DNA of 64,000 bases, taken from assembly GCF_900102035.1 (NCBI RefSeq), contig NZ_LT629689.1, positions 2,046,001 through 2,110,000 of the forward strand, in the 5' to 3' direction. This DNA comes from Pseudomonas extremaustralis (GTDB lineage Bacteria; Pseudomonadota; Gammaproteobacteria; Pseudomonadales; Pseudomonadaceae). The notes under the pieces are model-generated. The model saw only the letters and a program-made list of their open reading frames with translations. It made no database searches and had not been told where the DNA came from. Below, piece by piece: positions 19,018 through 29,387 of the stretch. A program made the position numbers and the translations under genes. Each line of letters begins with the position of its first letter. The first letter of the stretch is position 1.

Positions 19018-20389
19018 GGGCTGGCGTTCTTCCAGCAGTCGTCTGCTGGCGCTGTACAGTTCGTTGTTCGTGGCCTGGAGCTGCATCCTCATGGGGGTGC
19101 TGTACTACGAGGTGTCGGATTATCTGAGCGACCTGTCGCGCCACTCCCTGATGCAGCGCCAGCACTTGTTCCAGCGTTTCGACGGCGAAGAACTGGTGGA
19201 AGCCCTGACCACCAGCATGACCTTCGACATGAAGGGCGTGGACGCCTACGGACTGTTCGATGGACGATTCAACCCCCTGAGCGGGCCGATCCGCGCGATC
19301 CCACAGGACCTGCCCCTGGATGGCAAGATCCACACCCTGTCCAACTGCGTCGATTCCGACGACCCCAAACTGCCCAAGGACAGCTGCGACGCCGTGGCCA
19401 CCCACACCGACGACGGGCGCTGGCTGGTGCTGGTGCGCGCCAACGGTTCGCTGTTCGGCGTTACGCGGATCATCTGGCATGCGTTGCTGTGGGCGCTGTC
19501 CCTGACGATCATCCCCGGCGCCGCCGGCTGGCACTTGTTGCGCCGCCGCCCGCTGCGGCGGATTCGCGGGATCCAGGCCAGCGCCGAAGCCATCGTCGCC
19601 GGCGACCTGACCCACCGCTTGCCACTGTCGAACCGGCGTGACGAACTGGACATGCTCGCGGCCATCGTCAATGCCATGCTCGACCGCATCGAGAAGCTGA
19701 TGAACGAAGTCAAGGGCGTGTGCGACAACATCGCCCACGACCTGCGCACCCCACTCACGCGTTTGCGTGCGCAGCTTTACCGCATCAAGCAAGAGGCTGA
19801 GCAGGAGTCGGACTACGCGGTAAAACTCGACGATGCGATTGCCGAGACCGACACCCTGATGGCGCGCTTTCGCGGGCTGTTGCGCATCTCCGAGCTGGAA
19901 GACCACCAACGCCGCTCGGGTTTCCTGGTCATGGACCCGTTGCCGCTGTTACGCGAATTGCACGATTTCTACCTGCCCCTGGCGGAAGAAGGTGAATTGC
20001 AACTACGCCTGGAAACCCCGGACTCCCTGCCGTGGATCACCGGCGACCGCGCACTGCTGTTCGAAGCCCTGGCCAACCTGCTGAGCAACTCGATCAAGTT
20101 CTCGCCACCGGGCGGCGAAGTGATCCTGCGCGGGCTCAACGATGGCGGCAGCACACGCATCGAAGTGCACGACTCCGGCCCGGGCATACCGGCCGCGGAA
20201 CGCGACGCAGTGTTCCAGCGCTTCTACCGCGTGGACGAAGGCGACCAGCGCGGCGGCTTCGGCTTGGGCCTGTCGATTGTGGCGGCGATCATCAACTTGC
20301 ACGGATTCAAGCTGGAAGTGGGCAGCAGCGCAAAAGGCGGCGCACGCCTGATCCTGGAGTGCCGCCAGCAATTGATGCCCGACACCTGA
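18995..20389 (+). CDS. sensor histidine kinase paired with the upstream regulator
   Basis: The 464-residue membrane kinase has two transmembrane segments, near residues 15-38 and 155-178, enclosing a periplasmic sensor of about 115 residues. A HAMP linker follows near 180-230. The dimerisation/phosphotransfer box VCDNIAHDLRTPLTRLRAQ carries the His. The ATPase domain shows LANLLSNSIKFSPPGG (N box), HDSGPGIP (G1), FQRFYR (F) and GGFGLGLSIV (G2). It would phosphorylate the overlapping upstream response regulator. The periplasmic region contains two Cys (LSNCVDSDD and DSCDAV), which could form a disulfide. The stimulus is unknown. Confidence 0.92.
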   Translation: MSLLNPSKGWRSSSSRLLALYSSLFVAWSCILMGVLYYEVSDYLSDLSRHSLMQRQHLFQRFDGEELVEALTTSMTFDMKGVDAYGLFDGRFNPLSGPIRAIPQDLPLDGKIHTLSNCVDSDDPKLPKDSCDAVATHTDDGRWLVLVRANGSLFGVTRIIWHALLWALSLTIIPGAAGWHLLRRRPLRRIRGIQASAEAIVAGDLTHRLPLSNRRDELDMLAAIVNAMLDRIEKLMNEVKGVCDNIAHDLRTPLTRLRAQLYRIKQEAEQESDYAVKLDDAIAETDTLMARFRGLLRISELEDHQRRSGFLVMDPLPLLRELHDFYLPLAEEGELQLRLETPDSLPWITGDRALLFEALANLLSNSIKFSPPGGEVILRGLNDGGSTRIEVHDSGPGIPAAERDAVFQRFYRVDEGDQRGGFGLGLSIVAAIINLHGFKLEVGSSAKGGARLILECRQQLMPDT

Positions 20390-20406
20390 GACCTATGTAG
20401 GGCAAA

Positions 20407-20498
20407 TGTGGGAGGGGGCTTGCTCCCGATAGCGCAGTGTCAGTCACCAACAATCTCGACTGCTCCACCGCCATCGGGAGCAAGCCCCCTCCCACACT
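20407..20498. repeat. REPIN downstream of the sensor kinase gene
   Basis: TGTGGGAGGGGGCTTGCTCCC and the inverted GGGAGCAAGCCCCCTCCCACA lie about 50 bases apart around AGTGTCAGTCACC. This is a textbook P. fluorescens doublet between convergent transcripts. Confidence 0.85.
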
Positions 20499-20519
20499 GG
20501 GCCTCGGTTGCCTGTCGGA

Positions 20520-20936
20520 TCAGGCGGGGAAGTTGGCGCGCAGTGCTTCCAGCCCGCCGCTGTAGACGCCGGTAAACAGTGCCTCTGCGGCTTCGTCCGT
20601 GGTGCCCGGTGCCGGGGTGAATACGCCGGACCAAGTCACCTTCGCCGACGACTCCGTCAGCGCCTCGACCTGCAGGGTCGCCAGGTAAGCCGTGACCGGA
20701 AACGGCGATTCTTCGATGGTGTAGCTGTACGTGCGACCGACGTTGTCGAAGGTCTGCATACGCTCCACCACCACACTGCCGTCGGCGGTTTGCAGGTGGC
20801 GCACGCGGCCGCCGTCGAGGGGCTCGCTCTTGGCGATCAGCGGCAGCCAGTCTGGCAGGCTGTTGAAGCCACCGACCAATTGCCAGACCTGATCGGCCGA
20901 TACCGGGATTTCAATCACTGCTGATGCTTTTGGCAC
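20520..20936 (-). CDS. SRPBCC (polyketide cyclase-like) family protein
   Basis: The 138-residue product has the START/Bet v1-like SRPBCC pattern. It opens with a strand IEIPVSADQVWQLVGGFNSLPDWLPLI. Strands follow, including GRVRHLQTADGSVVVERM and SSAKVTWSGVFTPAPG. A long C-terminal helix (TDEAAEALFTGVYSGGLEAL) covers the pocket. Such proteins bind hydrophobic ligands. GTG 20936 with GGAG seven bases before it is the only good start. It is 55 bases after the FAD oxidoreductase gene and is probably the last gene of the amine operon. Its role in that pathway is unclear. Confidence 0.75.
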   Translation of the reverse strand: MPKASAVIEIPVSADQVWQLVGGFNSLPDWLPLIAKSEPLDGGRVRHLQTADGSVVVERMQTFDNVGRTYSYTIEESPFPVTAYLATLQVEALTESSAKVTWSGVFTPAPGTTDEAAEALFTGVYSGGLEALRANFPA

Positions 20937-20991
20937 AGTCAATCTCCACAAGTCGTAGGAAAACGTCGTCCAGACTGCCACGCCCGACGTT

Positions 20992-23393
<2,402 letters not shown>

Positions 23394-24752
23394 TTAGACG
23401 CTCAGCAGCAGGAACTCCCGCTCCCAGGAACTGATCACCCGTTTGAAATTTTCATGCTCGGCGCGCTTGACCGCGACGTAGCCGCGTACGAACTTGTCGC
23501 CCAGGTAATGCTTGACCGTGTCGCAGTCCTCCATCCGCGCCAGGGCGTCTTCGAGGGTGAACGGCAGGCGCAGGTTGCGCCGCTCATAGGCGCGGCCTTC
23601 GACCGGGGCGCTCGGTTCGATGCGTTCGATCATGCCCAGGTAGCCGCACAGCAGGCTTGCCGCAATCGCCAGGTACGGGTTGGCATCCGCGCCCGGCAGG
23701 CGGTTTTCCACGCGCATGGCGTCGGGGCTGGAGGTGGGCACGCGCAGGCCGACGGTGCGGTTTTCTTCACCCCACTCCACGTTGACCGGCGCCGAGGTGT
23801 CCGGCAGAAAGCGGCGGAACGAGTTCACGTTCGGCGCGAACATCGGCAGCAGCTTGGGGATGTACTTTTGCAGGCCGCCGATGTGATGCAAGAACAGCTG
23901 GCTCATGTTGCCGTCGGCGTCGACGAACACCGGTTGGCCGGTGGCGATGTCCACCACGCTCTGGTGCAGGTGCATGGCGCTGCCCGGTTCGTCGGCCACC
24001 GGCTTGGCCATGAACGTCGCGGCCACGTTGTGCTTGAGCGCGGCTTCGCGCAGGGTGCGTTTGAACACGGTGATCTGATCGGCCAGGTCGAGAGCGTCAC
24101 CGTGGCGGAAGTTGATTTCCATCTGCGCCGGGCCGTCTTCGTGGATCAGCGTATCGAGGTCCAGGCCCTGGGCTTCGCACCAGTCGTAGACATCTTCAAA
24201 CAGCGGATCGAACTCGTTGGCCGCATCGATGGAGAACGACTGGCGCCCGGTTTCGGCACGACCGGAACGGCCAATCGGGGTTTTCAGCGGCAGGTCCGGG
24301 TCTTCGCAGCGTTGGGTCAGGTAGAACTCCATTTCCGGCGCGACGATCGGCTGCCAGCCCTGCTCGGTGTAGAGCTGCAGGACCTTTTTCAGCACGTTGC
24401 GCGGCGACAGTTCGATGGGGTTGCCCTGTTTGTCGAAGGTGTCGTGGATCACGATCGCGGTGGGTTCGATGGCCCAGGGCACCACGTAGGTGGCGTTCGC
24501 GACGGGGCGGCAGACCATGTCGATATCGGCCGGGTCGAGCAGGTCGTAGTAGATCTCGTCGTCGACAAAGTCCCCGGTCACCGTTTGCAGCAACACACTT
24601 TCCGGCAGGCGCATGCCTCGCTCATGCAGGAACTTGTTGGTGGGCGCAATCTTGCCGCGTGCGATGCCAGTCAAGTCGCTGATCACGCATTCGACTTCAG
24701 TGATCTTGTGTTCTTTCAGCCAGGCCGACAGCTGATCGAAGGGGGCATTCAT
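23394..24752 (-). CDS. glutamine synthetase-like gamma-glutamyl-amine ligase
   Basis: The 452-residue protein is of the glutamine synthetase superfamily, with N-terminal beta-grasp and C-terminal catalytic domains. Active-site motifs include VAPEMEFYLTQR (metal Glu), GPAQMEINF, the ATP-site GSAMHLHQS and the late glutamate-site MRVENRLPGADANPYLA. The lack of the usual adenylylation-loop context and the neighbouring amine genes place it with PuuA/PauA/SpuB. These join glutamate to putrescine or a related amine. ATG 24752 is preferred to an upstream in-frame start lacking family residues. It is the first gene of the leftward operon and divergent from an AraC regulator. Confidence 0.85.
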   Translation of the reverse strand: MNAPFDQLSAWLKEHKITEVECVISDLTGIARGKIAPTNKFLHERGMRLPESVLLQTVTGDFVDDEIYYDLLDPADIDMVCRPVANATYVVPWAIEPTAIVIHDTFDKQGNPIELSPRNVLKKVLQLYTEQGWQPIVAPEMEFYLTQRCEDPDLPLKTPIGRSGRAETGRQSFSIDAANEFDPLFEDVYDWCEAQGLDLDTLIHEDGPAQMEINFRHGDALDLADQITVFKRTLREAALKHNVAATFMAKPVADEPGSAMHLHQSVVDIATGQPVFVDADGNMSQLFLHHIGGLQKYIPKLLPMFAPNVNSFRRFLPDTSAPVNVEWGEENRTVGLRVPTSSPDAMRVENRLPGADANPYLAIAASLLCGYLGMIERIEPSAPVEGRAYERRNLRLPFTLEDALARMEDCDTVKHYLGDKFVRGYVAVKRAEHENFKRVISSWEREFLLLSV

Positions 24753-24890
24753 AGGGACCTCGTCATGGATGGGATGCGGCACCGGCTTGTACTGCCGGCG
24801 CATTGAGGTCTATCTTGGGCCAGCCTTCACGGGCCATCTATCCACTTTGCACGAACCACAGCGCACCAATAGAGTGCGCACGGATCATCC

Positions 24891-25787
24891 ATGACACAGG
24901 CAACCGCTTTGCGCGTACAGGCCTTCACCACCGGTGACGTGGCCGCTCAATGCAGCGCGACACCCGGCTGGGTGCAGCACTACCAGCAGATGTCTCCAGG
25001 GCACTTTTTTGGGCAGATCCGTTACCTCGATCTGCAAGGCGTGCACGTCTACGAAGAGTCTATGAACACCCGCGTGGAGCAGCACTTCAACGCACCGCCG
25101 GGCGCCCTGGCGTTCTGTTTCGACGGCAGCGACAACGCGCTGTATCTGCTCAATGGCGAAAGCCGCAACACCTGGATCACCCCGGAAAACTACCGCGAAG
25201 TGGCGGTGGTGTTCGGGCCGCAGTTCGTACAGCGCCATGGCCTGGACCTGGCGAAACTCGAAGGCCTGTTCATGGCGCCGCTGACCGGTCAGCAGAACGT
25301 GCTGTTCACCCGCTGGCTCAGCGGTACCCTCACCCGCCTGGCGAGCACCCACGACCCGATCGGCCGCGATGCCCTGACCCAGCAGTTGCTCGACGATTGC
25401 CTGTTCATTCTGGATAACGCCTGCGTGGGCCTGGACCGCAGTTCGTTGCAGCGCCGCAGCGAAGAGCGCCGGCTGATGGTGCGCATTGGCGAATGGGCGG
25501 CGGATGCACCGGATGAAAGCATCAATGTGCTGGAACTGGCGCAGATCGCGGGCGTGCCGCTGCGCCAGTTGCAGCAGGGCTTCAAGACCTACACCGGGAT
25601 GAGCCCGGCGCAGTGGTTGCGCCTGCGCCGGTTGAACGGCGCACGGCGCGAGTTGTTGAGCTCAGCCCAGACCACCGTGGCCGAGGTGGCGATGAATTGG
25701 TCGTTCTGGCATTTGGGGCGGTTCTCCCATAGCTACCGCGCGCTGTTCAAGGAACTGCCCAGCGAAACATTGAGACGCTCCGGCTGA
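24891..25787 (+). CDS. AraC-family regulator, probably of the divergent amine operon
   Basis: The 298-residue protein has an N-terminal ligand-binding half. It includes YLDLQGVHVYEESMNTRVEQ, reminiscent of ethanolamine-type AraC regulators. The C-terminal double helix-turn-helix (about residues 195-298) reads INVLELAQIAGVPLRQLQQGFKTYTGMSPAQWLRLRRLNGAR. It diverges from the gamma-glutamyl ligase gene with 138 bases between starts. That is enough for a shared control region, so it is the likely activator of the operon. The inducer could be a polyamine or another small amine. Confidence 0.82.
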   Translation: MTQATALRVQAFTTGDVAAQCSATPGWVQHYQQMSPGHFFGQIRYLDLQGVHVYEESMNTRVEQHFNAPPGALAFCFDGSDNALYLLNGESRNTWITPENYREVAVVFGPQFVQRHGLDLAKLEGLFMAPLTGQQNVLFTRWLSGTLTRLASTHDPIGRDALTQQLLDDCLFILDNACVGLDRSSLQRRSEERRLMVRIGEWAADAPDESINVLELAQIAGVPLRQLQQGFKTYTGMSPAQWLRLRRLNGARRELLSSAQTTVAEVAMNWSFWHLGRFSHSYRALFKELPSETLRRSG

Positions 25788-25792
25788 ATGCC

Positions 25793-25818
25793 CATCGGGA
25801 GCAAGCCCCCTCCCACAA
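25793..25818. repeat. half REP element
   Basis: CATCGGGAGCAAGCCCCCTCCCACA is a single REP unit just after the AraC gene stop, without an inverted partner within 100 bases. Confidence 0.7.
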
Positions 25819-25910
25819 TGACCGCATTTCAAGGTTAGAGGGGTGGGTTCGTGGCATTGGCTGGAGGTTGCCAAGGCCACGAAAACCGCTGCCTGAACAC
25901 AATCAAAAAA

Positions 25911-25930
25911 TGTGGGAGCAAGCCCCCACA
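25911..25930. repeat. short REP hairpin
   Basis: TGTGGGAGCAAGCCCCCACA is a shortened REP palindrome between the convergent araC-type gene and acoC. It may serve as the terminator of the leftward aco operon. Confidence 0.6.
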
Positions 25931-25947
25931 GGGATTGCATTTCAAGG

Positions 25948-27045
25948 CTAGGGCTTGAGGAAGGCTGCCATCAGTTGGTTGACTCGTTCTGCCGCTTCCA
26001 ACTGCACCATGTGCCCTTGCCCCGGCAGGATTTCCACCTGGGCCTCCAGTCCTTGGGCGTGGTCTGCCGGGATGATTGCGTCGTCGCTACCCCAGATCAC
26101 CAGGCTCGGCTGCTGCCCCACCACGTTACGCAGATCCAGGCGCTGTCGCCCGCCTTCGAACAGTTGGGCATTGAGCTGGCGCAGCGCCTGATCCACGCCT
26201 TCCAGGCGCTTGAACTTGAGCATGTCTTCAAGCATCTGCCGCGTCACCAGCGCCGGGTCGCTGAACAGTTGCACCAACTGCGGCTTGAGCGCGTTGCGGT
26301 TGGCGGCGTCGGTAAAGCCTTGCAGGTAGTCGGCGTTGATGTCCGCGCCCAGGCCGGCGCTGGCGATCAGGGTCAGTGAGGCGACGCGCGCGGGGGCCTG
26401 GCGCGCCACGCTCAGGCTGACCAGCCCGCCCATCGAGTGCCCGGCCAGGTGCACGCGATCGAGTTCGAGGTGATCGAGCAAGGCCAGTACCGCCTGGCTC
26501 AATTCCTCGGCATCCCCCGTGTGCAGCGACTTGCCCGACTCGCCATGCCCCGGCAGGTCAAGGGCGATCACCCGGCGCTCGGCGGCCAGGGCCGGTTGGT
26601 TGAACAGCCAGTTGTTCAAGTCGCCACCGAAGCCATGCACCAGCACCAGCGGCGTACCGCCCTCGCCCTGGTCGAGATAGCGCAACAAGCGCCCGCCCAG
26701 TTCGACTTTCTGCGCACTCGGCCCGCACGCTTCGGCCTCGGCGGCACTGGACACGAAGCCGGCGTTGAAGCTCTCGATCACCGCGTCGATCTCCGCTTCC
26801 GTGGCCTCGCCCTCCACCACGATCCCCAGCAGCGCGCCCACCGGCAAGGTCTCGTCGCTCAGCGCCAGCACGCGGCGCAAAACGCCGCTGAACGGTGCCT
26901 CGACGCTGCTGGAGATCTTGTCGGTCTCTACATCCAGCACTTCCTCGCCCTTCTCCACCCGGTCGCCGGGTTGCTTGAGCCAGACATCGATGCGGCCTTC
27001 GGTCATCGACAAGCCCCACTTGGGCATGGTCAAGGTATGGATCAT
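25948..27045 (-). CDS. acoC: acetoin dehydrogenase E2 component (dihydrolipoyl acetyltransferase)
   Basis: The 365-residue protein begins with a lipoyl domain (residues 1-80), the lipoylated Lys lying in VETDKISSSVE near residue 42. After a linker comes an alpha/beta-hydrolase domain instead of the usual CoA-dependent catalytic domain, with the nucleophile elbow GHSMGG and the late catalytic His in PGQGHMVQLE. This lipoyl-hydrolase architecture is specific to AcoC of acetoin-cleaving complexes. It transfers the acetyl group to CoA. Its ATG overlaps the acoB stop by four bases. Confidence 0.9.
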   Translation of the reverse strand: MIHTLTMPKWGLSMTEGRIDVWLKQPGDRVEKGEEVLDVETDKISSSVEAPFSGVLRRVLALSDETLPVGALLGIVVEGEATEAEIDAVIESFNAGFVSSAAEAEACGPSAQKVELGGRLLRYLDQGEGGTPLVLVHGFGGDLNNWLFNQPALAAERRVIALDLPGHGESGKSLHTGDAEELSQAVLALLDHLELDRVHLAGHSMGGLVSLSVARQAPARVASLTLIASAGLGADINADYLQGFTDAANRNALKPQLVQLFSDPALVTRQMLEDMLKFKRLEGVDQALRQLNAQLFEGGRQRLDLRNVVGQQPSLVIWGSDDAIIPADHAQGLEAQVEILPGQGHMVQLEAAERVNQLMAAFLKP

Positions 27046-28061
27046 GCGGCGTTCCTCTTGTCGGCGATCTTCAGCACCGCGGCTTCGATCTTCGCGGCGT
27101 TGGGGATGTACAGGTCTTCCAGCGCATCGGAGAACGGCACCGGCGTGTGCGGCGCGGTGACCATTTCGATGGGCGCGCGCAGGAAGGAGAACCCCTGCTG
27201 GGCCACCAGCGCACTGATATCGGTGGCGATGGAACAGCGCGGGTTGGACTCGTCGATCACCACCAGGCGCCCGGTCTTCTCCACGCTTTCGAGGATGCTG
27301 TCTTCGTCCAGCGGGCTGGTGGTGCGCAGGTCCAGCACTTCGCAGTCGATGCCCTGGCGCGCCAGGTTGGCGGCAGCTTCCAGGGCGATGTGCACCATGC
27401 GCCCGTAGGTCACCAGGGTCACATCCTTGCCTTCGCGGACAAAGTTGGCTTCGCCGAAGGGCACGGTGTACAGCTCTTCCGGCACTTCGCCCTGCAGGCT
27501 GTAGAGCATTTTGTGCTCGAGGAAGATCACCGGATCGTTGTCGCGGATCGCCTGGATCAGCATGCCCTTGGCGTCATAGGGCGTAGCCGGGCACACCACC
27601 TTGAGGCCGGGAATGTGCGTCCACATCGAGGTGAGCATCTGCGAGTGCTGGGCGGCGGCGCGCAGGCCAGCGCCGTACATGGCGCGCACCACCAGCGGCG
27701 TGGTGGTCTTGCCGCCGAACATGTAGCGGAACTTGGCGGCCTGGTTGAGCAACTGGTCGAGGCAGCAGCCGATAAAGTCGACGAACATCAACTCGCACAC
27801 CGGACGCATGCCACGGGTGGCAGCGCCGACCGCCATGCCGACATAGCCGACTTCGGACAACGGCGCATCGAGTACGCGGTCGGGAAACTGCGGGTACAGG
27901 CCCTTGGTCACGCCGAGCACACCGCCCCAGGCGTCTTGCTCACCTGGGGAACCGGTGCCGCCGGAGACGTCCTGGCCGATGATGAACACGCTCTGGTCCC
28001 GACGCATTTCCTGGGCCAGCGCTTCGTTGATTGCCTGCTGATAGCTGATTTTGCGAGCCAT
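27042..28061 (-). CDS. acoB: acetoin dehydrogenase E1 beta subunit
   Basis: The 339-residue thiamine-dependent beta subunit begins MARKISYQQAINEALAQEM. It has the typical E1-beta segments GQDVSGGTG, DAPLSEVGYVGMAVGAA with the catalytic Glu, and the C-terminal transketolase region (RLVVIDESNPRCSIATDI). It pairs with AcoA to cleave acetoin into acetaldehyde and an acetyl unit. The ribosome site GGAGAG lies before ATG 28061. It starts 39 bases after acoA and overlaps acoC. Confidence 0.92.
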   Translation of the reverse strand: MARKISYQQAINEALAQEMRRDQSVFIIGQDVSGGTGSPGEQDAWGGVLGVTKGLYPQFPDRVLDAPLSEVGYVGMAVGAATRGMRPVCELMFVDFIGCCLDQLLNQAAKFRYMFGGKTTTPLVVRAMYGAGLRAAAQHSQMLTSMWTHIPGLKVVCPATPYDAKGMLIQAIRDNDPVIFLEHKMLYSLQGEVPEELYTVPFGEANFVREGKDVTLVTYGRMVHIALEAAANLARQGIDCEVLDLRTTSPLDEDSILESVEKTGRLVVIDESNPRCSIATDISALVAQQGFSFLRAPIEMVTAPHTPVPFSDALEDLYIPNAAKIEAAVLKIADKRNAA

Positions 28062-28100
28062 GAAAGTCTCTCCACATCTTGTTTTTGTAGGGGATGGCGA

Positions 28101-29078
28101 TTAGCGGTAAGCGACGTACACATCGCTGAGCAGGTCGGCGGCCTGGGGCTTTAGATCGGACTTGGCCAGGCGCACGGCGTCTTCGATCAGTTGCGCGACT
28201 TCCCCGTCGATGCGCTCGAACTGCGCGCTGTCGAGCCAGCCTTCGGCGGTGCAGCGCTGGCGGAACAGCGCCAGGCAATCGTGGGATTCGCGCAGGTTCT
28301 TCACTTCGTCCGGGCCGCGATAGGTTTGCGCATCGCCCTCGAAGTGGCCGTAGAAGCGGCTCAGCTTGACCTCGACCAGCGTCGGCCCCTCGCCCTTGCG
28401 CGCCCGCTCCACCGCGACGCCCAGCGCCGCGTGCACGGCAAAGAAATCGTTGCCGTCGACGATCACCCCCGGCATGCCGAAGCCCACGGCGCGCTCGGCG
28501 ATGTCCTTGCACGCCACCGACCAGCCGGAGCCGGTGGCTTCGGCATACCCGTTGTTCTCGGCGACGAACAGGCACGGCAGCTTCATGATCGACGCAAGGT
28601 TCATCGCTTCGAACACTGCGCCCTCGTTGGAACCGCCGTCGCCGAAGAACGCCACGGCCACGCCCTGGCTGCCCTTGAGCTTGGACGCCAGCGCCGCACC
28701 GGCCGCCAGCGGCGCACCGGCGCCAACGATGCCGTTGGCACCGAGCATGCCCTTCTCCTGGTCGGCGATGTGCATGGAGCCCCCCTTGCCGCCGCACACG
28801 CCGGTTTTCTTGCCGTAGATCTCGGCCATCATGCCGAACACATCCACGCCCTTGGCGATGCAATGGCCGTGGCCACGGTGGTTGGAGGCGATGCAATCTT
28901 CATCGTTGAGGTGGGCCATGACCCCGGCGGCGCTGGCTTCCTGGCCGGCATACAAGTGCACGAAACCGGGGATCTCGCCGGTGGCGAATTCCACGTGCAG
29001 GCGTTCTTCGAAATCACGGATGGTGCGCATCACGGTGTAGGCATGGAGCAATTGATCGGTGGACAGGTGAGTGGACAT
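28101..29078 (-). CDS. acoA: acetoin dehydrogenase E1 alpha subunit
   Basis: The 325-residue E1 alpha protein has the ThDP-binding motif FFGDGGSNEGAVFEAMNLAS, ending in the Asn pair VAENNGYAEAT near residue 175. The alpha-subunit loop YGKKTGVCGGKGGSMHI follows the usual order. It binds thiamine diphosphate with AcoB. ATG 29078 gives the usual length; the longer frame adds ten unsupported codons. It is the first gene of the operon, downstream of a strong -24/-12 promoter match. The enzyme belongs to acetoin rather than pyruvate metabolism because of AcoC and the adjacent AcoR. Confidence 0.92.
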   Translation of the reverse strand: MSTHLSTDQLLHAYTVMRTIRDFEERLHVEFATGEIPGFVHLYAGQEASAAGVMAHLNDEDCIASNHRGHGHCIAKGVDVFGMMAEIYGKKTGVCGGKGGSMHIADQEKGMLGANGIVGAGAPLAAGAALASKLKGSQGVAVAFFGDGGSNEGAVFEAMNLASIMKLPCLFVAENNGYAEATGSGWSVACKDIAERAVGFGMPGVIVDGNDFFAVHAALGVAVERARKGEGPTLVEVKLSRFYGHFEGDAQTYRGPDEVKNLRESHDCLALFRQRCTAEGWLDSAQFERIDGEVAQLIEDAVRLAKSDLKPQAADLLSDVYVAYR

Positions 29079-29141
29079 CTTGTTGTTCTCCAGGTTGTCT
29101 CGACACACAAAAGGCTGGCGGCGGCCAGCTGTAAGCGGTTC

Positions 29142-29157
29142 AGCACAGCCTGTGCCA
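29142..29157 (-). promoter_or_regulatory. sigma-54 promoter of acoABC
   Basis: On the minus strand TGGCACAGGCTGTGCT matches the -24/-12 consensus (TGGCAC-N5-TTGC) with GG and GC exactly ten bases apart. It lies about 65 bases ahead of the acoA start, as expected for AcoR-activated operons. Confidence 0.8.
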
Positions 29158-29235
29158 AGACCCGGAAAAACCTGGCAAAGCCTTGACCCAGAGCAGTGCC
29201 GCGCGGTTGTACCGGGGCCACCGGCCTGCGCAGAA

Positions 29236-29295
29236 TGAGACGCGCCATTGCAGCCTGCAGGCCGCGTCTCAGGCCGGATGAGACGCTGCGTCTCA
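29236..29295. promoter_or_regulatory. probable AcoR upstream activating sites
   Basis: Four copies of the half-site TGAGACGC/GCGTCTCA occur: 29236-29243, 29264-29271 (inverted), and a perfect 17-base palindrome TGAGACGCTGCGTCTCA at 29279-29295. They lie 80-140 bases upstream of the -24 element, the usual place for a sigma-54 activator, and beside acoR. Confidence 0.7.
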
Positions 29296-29387
29296 CCTCG
29301 GGCAGTTGGTCAGGCCGCCCTTGTCCCCTCGCGCTCATCGGCGCTTAATGGCGGGCATAACAACAAAGATCGAGAGCCGGAGGCCTT

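Noticed and set aside
26000..29078. Pyruvate or branched-chain 2-oxoacid dehydrogenase operon
   Set aside because: The E2 protein has an alpha/beta-hydrolase domain in place of the acyltransferase domain, and AcoR adjoins. Both are specific to acetoin dehydrogenase.
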